Origin: an uncultured Thiomonas sp.
GTDB lineage: Bacteria; Pseudomonadota; Gammaproteobacteria; Burkholderiales; Burkholderiaceae_C
Length of the DNA: 5,089 nt
NCBI GenBank assembly: GCA_937927695.1
Contig: CALBRU010000062.1
Coordinates: 1 to 5,089, forward strand
Direction of reading: 5' to 3'
Shown: piece after piece, positions 1-5,089 of the stretch
How positions within the stretch are numbered: the stretch's first letter is position 1
Layout of the letters: each line of letters opens with the position of its first letter
Notes under the pieces: generated by a model
The model's database searches: none
Told to the model about the DNA's origin: nothing
Seen by the model: the letters and a program-made list of their open reading frames with translations, nothing else
Translations under genes and position numbers: made by a program

Positions 1-625
1 CGTCCACCACCCCGGTCTGCAGCGCCTGATACACCTCGGAAAACGCCAGCACCTGCGGAATGGCGCCGATGGCGCGCATTTCCATGTCAAGAATCTTGCT
101 CGACTGGATGCGCATCTTCAGGCCCTTGGCGTCTGCGGGATTGCGCAGCGGCTTGTTGGCGCTCATGTCCTTGAAACCGTTGTCCCAATAGGCCAAACCG
201 AGAATACCCTTGGATTCGAGCTTTTTCAGCAGCCCCTGCCCAATCGGGCCCTGCGTGATCTTGTGCAGATCGTCGTAGTTGTCGAAGATGTAAGGCAGAT
301 CGAACAGCTCGAACTCCTTGGCCCCCAGCGGCCCGAACTTGGCCAGCGAGGGAGCGAGCATCTGCACCGAACCGAGCTGCAGCGCCTCCATTTCCTCCTT
401 GTCTTTGTAGAGCTGGCTGTTGGGATAGACCTCCACCTTCACCCGGCCCTTGGTGCGCTCTTCCGCCAATTTTTTGAAGTATTCGGCGGCCTGCCCCTTG
501 GGAGTGTTGGGCGCAACCACATGGCTGAACTTGATGACGATGGGCTGTTGCGCCCGCACCAGGGGGCTCAGGCCCAAACCGGCTGCGGCCAACCCCAGAC
601 CAATGACTGCTTGACGACGCTGCAT
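1..625 (-). CDS. TRAP transporter solute-binding protein, DctP family (N-terminal 208 residues; 3' end off window)
   Basis: Periplasmic substrate-binding component of a tripartite ATP-independent (TRAP) transporter, which captures a solute, usually an organic acid, and delivers it to the DctQ/DctM membrane proteins. The frame is open from the ATG at 625 to the window edge, giving 208 residues of a family usually about 330 long. Residues 1-25 form an export signal: twin Arg at 3-4, an Ala/Gly/Leu core, then VRA followed by QQ as a likely cleavage site. The RR pair makes Tat export possible, but the motif is weak and Sec is equally plausible. Family landmarks are IKFSHVVAPNTPKG (31-44), the YWDNGFKDMS segment (146-155), LKMRIQ (169-174) and FSEVYQALQTGVVD (195-208). 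Arg172 sits where the family's carboxylate-binding arginine is expected. GGAG at 635-632, six bases before the ATG, supports the start. The substrate cannot be told from this part, and the membrane partners would lie beyond the left edge. Confidence 0.93.
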   Translation of the reverse strand, partial: MQRRQAVIGLGLAAAGLGLSPLVRAQQPIVIKFSHVVAPNTPKGQAAEYFKKLAEERTKGRVKVEVYPNSQLYKDKEEMEALQLGSVQMLAPSLAKFGPLGAKEFELFDLPYIFDNYDDLHKITQGPIGQGLLKKLESKGILGLAYWDNGFKDMSANKPLRNPADAKGLKMRIQSSKILDMEMRAIGAIPQVLAFSEVYQALQTGVVD

Positions 626-671
626 GGCGATCTCCGTTGATTTGTTGTGTTGTGAAATGATTTGTGCTTTT

Positions 672-698
672 TTTGTAAGCGACGAAAGCATACGTCAA
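672..698 (-). promoter_or_regulatory. Candidate sigma70-type promoter for the TRAP binding-protein gene
   Basis: On the minus strand TTGACG (698-693) matches five of six bases of a -35 box, and TACAAA (677-672) matches four of six of a -10 box. The spacer is 15 bp, shorter than the preferred 17, so the match is imperfect. The surrounding 640-700 stretch is distinctly AT-richer than the genes and includes a run of seven A on this strand. It lies 47 bp upstream of the start codon, a normal leader length. No sigma54 -24/-12 signature was seen. Confidence 0.3.
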
Positions 699-743
699 CC
701 CGCGGAAGAAACGCCCAGGGTTGGCCCGGGGGATAAGGCAGCC

Positions 744-779
744 GAAGGGGTTGCAGAAGGGGTCGCAGAAGGGGTTGCC
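744..779. repeat. Three tandem copies of a 12-bp unit
   Basis: The plus strand reads GAAGGGGTTGCA, GAAGGGGTCGCA, GAAGGGGTTGCC at 744-755, 756-767 and 768-779. Each later copy differs from the first by one base. A decayed start of a fourth unit (GAAAAGGCA) follows at 780. The array lies in the non-coding spacer between the small membrane-protein gene and the TRAP binding-protein gene, upstream of the latter's candidate promoter. The direct repetition is plain in the sequence. Whether it is a slippage product or a set of protein-binding sites is unknown. Confidence 0.8.
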
Positions 780-780
780 G

Positions 781-810
781 AAAAGGCAGCGTCAGCCAAA
801 AACAGACGCT
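781..810 (-). terminator. Possible weak intrinsic terminator after the DUF3149-like gene
   Basis: One base past the TAA stop of the minus-strand small gene lies a perfect 6-bp inverted repeat, AGCGTC (810-805) and GACGCT (793-788), separated by 11 bases. It is followed on the transcript by GCC and then only four U (784-781). The stem is short, the loop long and the U tract poor, so termination efficiency would be modest. Placement directly after a stop codon is the main argument. Confidence 0.35.
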
Positions 811-811
811 C

Positions 812-1006
812 TTAGCCGTGGCCGTTGTTGACTGGCGGCTTGTTTGCGCCTTCGCGCAGTTCACGCGCATGCTCGTCGGCGCTCTGCTGAATCTTGCGGC
901 TGAAAAACCAGATGAAAAACACGCCCATGCCCAGCATGAAAATGCTGCCAATGAGGCTGAACAGCCCATAATCTGTGCCAAACAGCCCATGCCAAACTGA
1001 TCCCAT
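812..1006 (-). CDS. Small single-span membrane protein, DUF3149-like
   Basis: A 64-residue protein of unknown function. Residues 1-13 are a short N-terminal segment containing FGTDYG. Residues about 14-35 are strongly hydrophobic (LFSLIGSIFMLGMGVFFIWFF) and form one membrane helix, followed by basic SRK. The remainder (about 39-64) is a soluble, charged tail rich in Glu, Arg, Asn and His. The FGTDYGLFSLI start, the LGMGVFFIWFF helix and the basic edge match my memory of DUF3149 proteins in betaproteobacteria. The positive flank suggests the tail faces the cytoplasm. The start is fixed by AGGAGG eight bases upstream. Longer readings in the same frame run antisense through mtnN and are shadows. 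The gene is divergent from mtnN and lies 186 bp upstream of the co-directional TRAP gene. A functional link to either is not evident. Confidence 0.8.
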   Translation of the reverse strand: MGSVWHGLFGTDYGLFSLIGSIFMLGMGVFFIWFFSRKIQQSADEHARELREGANKPPVNNGHG

Positions 1007-1123
1007 GATGCCTTCCTCCTTGTTGTTGAACAGCCACGAGAATAAATCGCCACACAGTTTACGATTTGACACAGAACAAACAACGTTCGGCCTGACCCGG
1101 CTTAGCCGCAACGGGCGCAAGCG
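1007..1123. promoter_or_regulatory. Divergent intergenic region with candidate promoter elements
   Basis: These 117 bp separate two divergently transcribed genes and must hold both promoters unless either lies inside a neighbour. The part at 1040-1085 is AT-richer than the flanking genes. On the plus strand a perfect TTGACA (1066-1071) is well placed as a -35 box for mtnN, but no convincing -10 follows at 16-18 bp. On the minus strand TTGTTT (1083-1078) and TAAACT (1061-1056) with a 16-bp spacer form a weak candidate for the small membrane-protein gene. The two candidates overlap, so they could compete for polymerase. The exact elements are uncertain. Confidence 0.4.
1015..1020 (-). promoter_or_regulatory. 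Strong Shine-Dalgarno site that fixes the start of the 64-residue membrane protein
   Basis: On the minus strand AGGAGG (1020-1015) lies eight bases before the ATG at 1006-1004. It is the best ribosome binding site in the window. It decides against the much longer upstream reading of the same frame, which would overlap mtnN. Confidence 0.85.
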
Positions 1124-1918
1124 ATGAACGCGGCCCGTTTCGGCATTGTCAGCGCCATTGCGCAGGAACAGCAGGATTTGCTGGAATGTTTGCAGCAGCC
1201 GCGCGGTGTGCGCCACGGCAGCCGCGACTACACCCTGGGCACGCTGTGGGGCAGCGAGGTGGTGCTGGTGCTGTGCGGCATCGGCAAAGTGGCAGCGGCC
1301 GCCACGACCACCAGCCTGATTGTCGAATTCGGCTGCGACGCGCTGCTGTTCACCGGCGTGGCTGGCGGCCTGGGAGAAGGCGTGGCAGTGGGTGATCTGG
1401 TGATTGCCGACACGCTGCTGCAGCACGACCTCGATGCCCGACCGCTCTATCCGCAATACGAAGTGCCCGACACGGGGTTGACGCACTTTGCCGCGAACCG
1501 CGCGCTCACCGACCGCCTGCACGCCGCTGCACAGCGGCTTTTGTCACCGCAGGCCGAGCCCTTGATTGATGGCCCAACCCGCCAGGCTTTCGGGCTGCAC
1601 GCCCCGCGCGTGCATCGCGGGTTGATTGCCAGCGGTGACCGCTTCATCTCTACCCGCGCCGACAGCGACGCGCTGCGCCGGGCGCTGCCCGACGCGCTCG
1701 CGGTAGAGATGGAGGGCGCCGCCGTGGCGCAGGTCTGCCACGACTACGGCGTGCCCTTCGCGCTGGCCCGCACGATTTCCGACCGCGCCGACGACACCGC
1801 CCACGTCGACTTCGGCCGCTTCATCCATGCCGTGGCCAGCCAGTACAGCCGGGCGCTGCTCTCTGAACTGTGGCAGGCCGGACTTACAAACGAGAAGGCA
1901 GATCCAGGCGGTCGGTAA
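1124..1918 (+). CDS. mtnN: 5'-methylthioadenosine/S-adenosylhomocysteine nucleosidase
   Basis: A cytosolic N-ribohydrolase of the PNP/UDP phosphorylase fold. It cleaves adenine from methylthioadenosine and S-adenosylhomocysteine, recycling products of polyamine synthesis and methylation and feeding LuxS where present. The 264 residues contain the family signatures in order: GIVSAIAQE (7-15), GIGKVAAAA (52-60), FTGVAGGL (76-83), ASGDRF (169-174), AVEMEGAA (193-200) and RTISDRAD (216-223). By alignment to E. coli MTAN, Glu15, Glu197 and Asp220 correspond to catalytic or substrate-binding Glu12, Glu174 and Asp197. The protein is about 30 residues longer than the E. coli enzyme, partly from extra sequence around 108-165 and partly from a C-terminal tail. 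An in-frame TAG at 1103, with no start codon between it and 1124, makes this ATG the first possible start. No clear Shine-Dalgarno precedes it. The last 11 codons overlap the convergent phosphodiesterase gene. Confidence 0.93.
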   Translation: MNAARFGIVSAIAQEQQDLLECLQQPRGVRHGSRDYTLGTLWGSEVVLVLCGIGKVAAAATTTSLIVEFGCDALLFTGVAGGLGEGVAVGDLVIADTLLQHDLDARPLYPQYEVPDTGLTHFAANRALTDRLHAAAQRLLSPQAEPLIDGPTRQAFGLHAPRVHRGLIASGDRFISTRADSDALRRALPDALAVEMEGAAVAQVCHDYGVPFALARTISDRADDTAHVDFGRFIHAVASQYSRALLSELWQAGLTNEKADPGGR

Positions 1919-2642
1919 ACAGACCGTCCAGCCCGTCAGCCAGCAGTGCTCTAGCCTGATCTGCGTCATTCACCGTATAGGCGCGCAGCTTCAGTCCGCT
2001 CGTGTGGACGGCCGCCACGACCGCAGGCGTCACCTGTTGCCAATCGGTGTGCAGCCCTTCGGCGCCCAGCGCCACGGCCTGCGCCAGAGCCTGTTCGTCG
2101 TAGGTTTCGACCAGATAGGCCAGCGGCACATCGGCCTGCAGGGCGTCGAGCGACGCGCGGGCCGCCTGCAGCGCGGCAAGCGAAAACGAGGACAGCAAGG
2201 GCCGCGGAGCTGAGGGCTGATCGGCCAGCCACCGCACCACGCGGCGCGCCACGGCCTCGCCGGTTTGCGCATCCTGCCCCGGGTTGGGCTTGATTTCCAG
2301 GTTCAGCCAGGCCGCATGCCGCGCCGCAAAATCCAGCACCTGATCGAGCGAGGCCGGAGGCTCGCCCTTGAAGGCCGCGCTGTGCCAGCTTCCGGCATCC
2401 ACCAGTTGCAGGTTTTCCCAGCGCCAGGGCGCCGCAGGGCCGCGCGCATCGGTGGTGCGGTCGAGTGTGTCGTCGTGCAGCAGCCAGAGCACGCCGTCAG
2501 CACTGAGTTTCACATCGCATTCAAACGCGCGAAAACCAGCCTTGAAGCCGACTTCAAACGCCGCCAGCGTGTTCTCGGGCGCGGCATCGCCCCCGCCGCG
2601 GTGCGCGAACCAGCGCAGATCAAATGGAATTCGAATCGTCAT
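1884..2642 (-). CDS. ugpQ: Glycerophosphodiester phosphodiesterase, cytosolic UgpQ-like
   Basis: Hydrolyses glycerophosphodiesters from phospholipid turnover to sn-glycerol-3-phosphate and an alcohol. The protein is a 252-residue TIM barrel with no signal peptide, close to E. coli UgpQ (247 residues), hence cytoplasmic. The GDPD signature is complete: HRG at 14-16, APENT at 21-25, FECDVKLSADG at 40-50, HDDTLDRTT at 56-64, LEIKPN at 115-120, SSFS at 151-154, and C-terminal TVND (223-226) and LFTDR (241-245). His14 and His56 are the expected catalytic pair. Glu41, Asp43 and Glu116 are the expected metal ligands. An in-frame TGA 21 bases upstream makes the ATG at 2642 the first possible start, although no purine-rich ribosome site is visible. 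It follows topB by 59 bp on the same strand, with no obvious terminator between, so co-transcription is plausible. Its conserved end overlaps the mtnN tail by 35 bp. The symbol is by similarity of type; no ugp transporter genes are here. Confidence 0.92.
   Translation of the reverse strand: MTIRIPFDLRWFAHRGGGDAAPENTLAAFEVGFKAGFRAFECDVKLSADGVLWLLHDDTLDRTTDARGPAAPWRWENLQLVDAGSWHSAAFKGEPPASLDQVLDFAARHAAWLNLEIKPNPGQDAQTGEAVARRVVRWLADQPSAPRPLLSSFSLAALQAARASLDALQADVPLAYLVETYDEQALAQAVALGAEGLHTDWQQVTPAVVAAVHTSGLKLRAYTVNDADQARALLADGLDGLFTDRLDLPSRL
1907..1928. other. Inverted repeat across the mtnN stop codon
   Basis: GGCGGTC (1907-1913) pairs with GACCGTC (1922-1928), with one G-U pair in the plus-strand RNA and an 8-base loop holding the mtnN TAA stop. 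It sits at the convergent junction, inside the 3' end of both transcripts. No U tract follows on either strand, so it is not a standard intrinsic terminator. It may be chance. Confidence 0.3.
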
Positions 2643-2701
2643 GATGGTGAGCGGCGTTGATCATCCCGTGCATCTTGCGCTTGCAGCATGACGCCATGTT
2701 G

Positions 2702-5089
2702 TCACGCCGTTGCCTTTCTGGCGGCTGCTTTTTTCGCCGGGGCCTTGGCCGGGCGCGGCTCGAACTCGAAGCCGATTTTGCCGCCCGTTTGTTTCACCAA
2801 AAAGGCCTTGAACTTGCGCTTGGTGCGTGCCGAGACGAAGCCGTCGAGCAGATCGGTGCGGCCGGTCTCCAGCAACTTGCGCATCTGCTCGGGCTCGATG
2901 GGCTGCTGCAAAATGATCTTGCCACTGCGGAAATCGCAGCTCGGCGCCGGGCCCACGCTTTTCTCGCACACATAGCTGCTGCCCGCCTCATAAACCGCGC
3001 TGCCGCATTTGGGGCAGGCGCCCAGCGGCTGTTGCGAACTGAAGTCGGGCGCTTCGCCCCCGTCGCTGCCGGGCGCGCTGTCGCCGAAGTCGAATTCGAG
3101 CTTCCACTGGCCCTTGCCGTCTTCGCGCGCCAGCTTGAGTTCGGCGGCGAACGGGCGGCCCATCTTGCTGCGAAAGCCGGTGAGCGGGCCGAGGTGCTTG
3201 TCGCGCAGCAGTTGCTCCACTTCGGCCAGCTCGAAGCTGCGTCCGCCCGGATGTTTGCCGATGGAAAAATCGCACTGCGTGCAGGCATAGCGGTGGTAGT
3301 TTTCCTTCACCACGCCGCCGCAGTTCGGGCAAGGCGTTTGCAGCGTGGCGTAGTCGCCGGGCACGGTGTCGCGGTCGAATTCCTTGGCGCGGCGCACGAT
3401 GGTTTCGGTCATGCCCGCAATGTCGCGCATGAAGGCTTCGCGCGAGAGCTGGCCGCGCTCCATCTGCGCCAGCTTGTGTTCCCAGCCGCCGGTGAGCTCG
3501 GGCTTGGTCAGTTCTTCCACCTGCAGCCCTCGCAACAAAGTCATGAGCTGGAAGGCCTTGGCGGTGGGAATCAGCTCGCGGCCTTCGCGCACCATATACG
3601 CCTCGGCCAGCAAGCCTTCGATAGTGGCTGCGCGCGTGGCCGGCGTACCCAGCCCTTTGCCCGACATGGCCTCGGCCAGTTCCTCGTCCTCCACCATCTT
3701 GCCGGCATTTTCCATCGCGCCCAGCAGCGTGGCTTCGGAGTAGCGGGCGGGCGGGCGGGTCTTGAGCGCCTTGAGTTCCACGGTCTCGGCCCGCACTGCA
3801 TCGCCCTCTTTCACCGCGGGCAGGTTGTCATCTGCGCCCTGCTCTTCCTTGCCGTAGATTTCAAGCCAGCCGGGCTTGACCAGAATCTTGCCCTCGGTCT
3901 TGAACTGATGCGCGCCCACGGTGCTGATGCGCGTGGTCACCAGAGATTCCGCCGCCGGGAAGAACACGGCGAGAAAGCGCCGCGCCACCAGGTCGTAAAT
4001 CTTGGCCTCGGCCTCGGTCAGTGCGCCGGGCGTCTGTGTGGTGGGGATGATGGCGAAGTGATCCGACACCTTGGTGTTGTCGAACACGCGCTTGCTCGGG
4101 CGGATGTAGTCGGCCTCCAGCGCGCGGCGTGCGTGCGGCGCGATGGCCCCGCCCGCCTCGCCCAGCGCCTGCGCGGTCTGCCGCGCCACGGCGAGATAGT
4201 CTTCCGGCAGATGGCGCGAGTCGGTTCGTGGATAGGTCAGCGCCTTGTGCTTTTCGTACAGCGCCTGCGCCAGGCCGAGCGTGGCCTTGGCGGAAAAGCC
4301 GAAGCGCCCGTTGGCCTCGCGCTGCAAAGAGGTGAGGTCGAACAGCGCGGGCGAGAGCTGAGTGGACGGCTTGGATTCGTCGCGCACCGTGGCGGGCTGC
4401 CCCGCGCAGGCGGCGACGATGGCTTCGGCCCGTGCCTTGTCCCACAGCCGGTCGGCGCGCGCGTCCGGATCAATGACCGCCCCCTTGGAGTCGGCTTCGC
4501 CGCCTCCGCCCCCCGAGGGGGTCAAGGAAACTTGGGACGGCCCGGCGTTTCCTTGAGCACCCTTCTTGAACTGGGGATCGAACCACTTGCCCGCATACGC
4601 CCCGGCGGGAGCACCGAACTGCGCGTGCACCTCGAAGTATTCGCGGGCAATGTGCTTGCGGATCTGCTCTTCGCGCGTCACCACGATGGACAGCGTGGGC
4701 GTCTGCACCCGGCCCACCGGGGTGAGGAAAAAGCCGCCGTCCTTGGAGTTGAACGCGGTCATCGCCCGCGTGCCGTTGATGCCCACCAGCCAGTCGGCCT
4801 CGCTGCGGCTGCGCGCGGCGTCGGCCAACGGGCGCATGTCGGCATCGCCGCGCAGACGCTCGAAGCCGTCGCGGATGGCCTGCGGCGTCATCGACTGCAG
4901 CCACAGCCGCTTCACCGGCTTGCCCAGGCCCTTGCCGTCTGGCTTGGCGCCTGCGGCGTACTGCTCGATCAGGCGGAAGATCAGCTCGCCCTCGCGGCCC
5001 GCGTCGCAGGCGTTGATGAGTTCGGTGACATCCTTGCGCTTGGCCAGCTTGACCACGGCGTTGAGCCGGCTCTTGGTCTTGTCCACGGG
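2702..5089 (-). CDS. topB: DNA topoisomerase III (type IA), N-terminal start off window
   Basis: A type IA enzyme that cuts one DNA strand through a 5'-phosphotyrosine and passes the other strand, resolving recombination and replication intermediates. The window holds 795 residues to a TGA stop. The frame is open to the right edge; a GTG at 5086 is internal, because the first part of the Toprim domain is missing. Counting from the first visible codon: Toprim DAGREGE (29-35), TPVGRVQTPTL (123-133), active-site TYPRTDSRHLP with Tyr286, SDHFAIIPT (342-350) and GLGTPATRAATIE (479-491). A zinc ribbon (Cys587, 590, 603, 606) is followed by a C-terminal topoisomerase repeat (about 612-669). A second, looser Cys4 group (692, 695, 708, 718) precedes another repeat (about 726-778). 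A Lys/Ala/Arg tail (about 779-795) probably binds DNA. Oddities are an in-frame palindromic insert near 177-201 and a 7-residue expansion in the second Cys group. E. coli TopB lacks the zinc ribbons. TopA is less likely because of the DAGREGELIFRLI and GFFLTPVGRVQ forms. Confidence 0.95.
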   Translation of the reverse strand, partial: PVDKTKSRLNAVVKLAKRKDVTELINACDAGREGELIFRLIEQYAAGAKPDGKGLGKPVKRLWLQSMTPQAIRDGFERLRGDADMRPLADAARSRSEADWLVGINGTRAMTAFNSKDGGFFLTPVGRVQTPTLSIVVTREEQIRKHIAREYFEVHAQFGAPAGAYAGKWFDPQFKKGAQGNAGPSQVSLTPSGGGGGEADSKGAVIDPDARADRLWDKARAEAIVAACAGQPATVRDESKPSTQLSPALFDLTSLQREANGRFGFSAKATLGLAQALYEKHKALTYPRTDSRHLPEDYLAVARQTAQALGEAGGAIAPHARRALEADYIRPSKRVFDNTKVSDHFAIIPTTQTPGALTEAEAKIYDLVARRFLAVFFPAAESLVTTRISTVGAHQFKTEGKILVKPGWLEIYGKEEQGADDNLPAVKEGDAVRAETVELKALKTRPPARYSEATLLGAMENAGKMVEDEELAEAMSGKGLGTPATRAATIEGLLAEAYMVREGRELIPTAKAFQLMTLLRGLQVEELTKPELTGGWEHKLAQMERGQLSREAFMRDIAGMTETIVRRAKEFDRDTVPGDYATLQTPCPNCGGVVKENYHRYACTQCDFSIGKHPGGRSFELAEVEQLLRDKHLGPLTGFRSKMGRPFAAELKLAREDGKGQWKLEFDFGDSAPGSDGGEAPDFSSQQPLGACPKCGSAVYEAGSSYVCEKSVGPAPSCDFRSGKIILQQPIEPEQMRKLLETGRTDLLDGFVSARTKRKFKAFLVKQTGGKIGFEFEPRPAKAPAKKAAARKATA
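4492..4556 (-). repeat. Triple-palindrome element inserted in frame in topB
   Basis: Three palindromes lie back to back. The outermost has perfect 10-bp arms, TCAAGGAAAC (4522-4531) and GTTTCCTTGA (4547-4556), around a 15-base loop that itself contains GGG/CCC. Next is a C/G stem, CCCC (4510-4513) and GGGG (4518-4521), around CGAG. Last is CGGC (4492-4495) and GCCG (4499-4502) around TTC. In topB the stretch reads as roughly residues 178-200, including PSQVSLTPS and five glycines, a low-complexity segment between KWFDPQFKK and ADRLWDKARAEAIV. Both flanks look like normal topoisomerase III sequence. The structure is seen directly. That it is a dispersed genomic repeat, similar to GC-rich palindromes I recall from Comamonadaceae-type genomes, is inference; no second copy occurs in this window. 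Confidence 0.65.

Noticed and set aside
87..698. Minus-strand frame of 203 codons over the TRAP gene
   Set aside because: It is out of frame with the recognisable binding-protein sequence and is rich in Gln, Gly, Arg and Ala, typical of shadow frames in GC-rich DNA.
624..815. Plus-strand 63-codon open frame containing EGVA repeats
   Set aside because: It has no ribosome site and starts on top of the TRAP gene start. Its repeats simply reflect the 12-bp DNA tandem repeat, and its N-terminal part has no recognisable protein character.
812..1522. Long minus-strand frame (236 codons) covering the small membrane-protein gene and antisense mtnN
   Set aside because: The part beyond 1006 is the antisense of a well-supported enzyme gene, and the strong Shine-Dalgarno places the true start at 1006.
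2643..2701. Gap between topB and the phosphodiesterase gene searched for a terminator or small gene
   Set aside because: No convincing stem with a U tract and no open frame with a ribosome site was found; it looks like an ordinary intra-operon spacer.
4509..4521. C6-GA-G5 tract as an intrinsic terminator
   Set aside because: It is inside topB, no U tract follows on either strand, and it fits better as part of the triple-palindrome element.
5084..5086. GTG near the right edge as the topB start
   Set aside because: The residues just after it belong to the middle of the Toprim domain (DKTKSRLNAVVKLAK before DAGREGE). The conserved N-terminal strand of type IA topoisomerases is missing, so the start lies beyond the window.
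1..5089. Search for a defence system, CRISPR array, prophage, transposase, riboswitch or tRNA
   Set aside because: No spaced direct-repeat array, transposase motif, integrase, cloverleaf or known riboswitch core was seen; all long frames are explained by the housekeeping and transport genes listed.

Overview
The window is GC-rich (clearly above 60% by eye) with the compact layout of a betaproteobacterial chromosome. The protein styles (a TRAP-type solute-binding protein, a DUF3149-like mini membrane protein, a long MTA/SAH nucleosidase, and a topoisomerase III with C-terminal zinc ribbons) point to Burkholderiales, perhaps a Comamonadaceae or Thiomonas-like organism. That placement is inference from memory of these families, not a database result.

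Layout, left to right: (1) positions 1-625, minus strand: the first 208 codons of a DctP-type TRAP periplasmic binding protein, whose C-terminus lies off the left edge. (2) 626-811: a 186-bp spacer with a possible minus-strand promoter, a three-copy 12-bp tandem repeat and a weak hairpin terminator. (3) 812-1006, minus: a 64-residue single-span membrane protein with a near-perfect ribosome binding site. (4) 1007-1123: a divergent promoter region. (5) 1124-1918, plus: MTA/SAH nucleosidase (mtnN/pfs). (6) 1884-2642, minus: a cytosolic glycerophosphodiester phosphodiesterase (ugpQ-like), overlapping mtnN tail-to-tail by 35 bp. (7) 2702-5089, minus: topoisomerase III (topB), lacking only its N-terminal start, which is off the right edge.

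topB and the phosphodiesterase gene are co-directional with a 59-bp gap and could be co-transcribed. The other genes look like unrelated housekeeping and transport functions (nucleoside salvage and SAH detoxification, phospholipid headgroup recycling, solute uptake, DNA topology). I see no defence, phage, CRISPR, tRNA/rRNA or transposase content.

The most unusual signal is inside topB. A 65-bp run of three consecutive palindromes (4492-4556) is read in frame as a Gly/Ser-rich insert between conserved topoisomerase segments. It looks like a dispersed palindromic repeat that landed in a coding region without breaking it.
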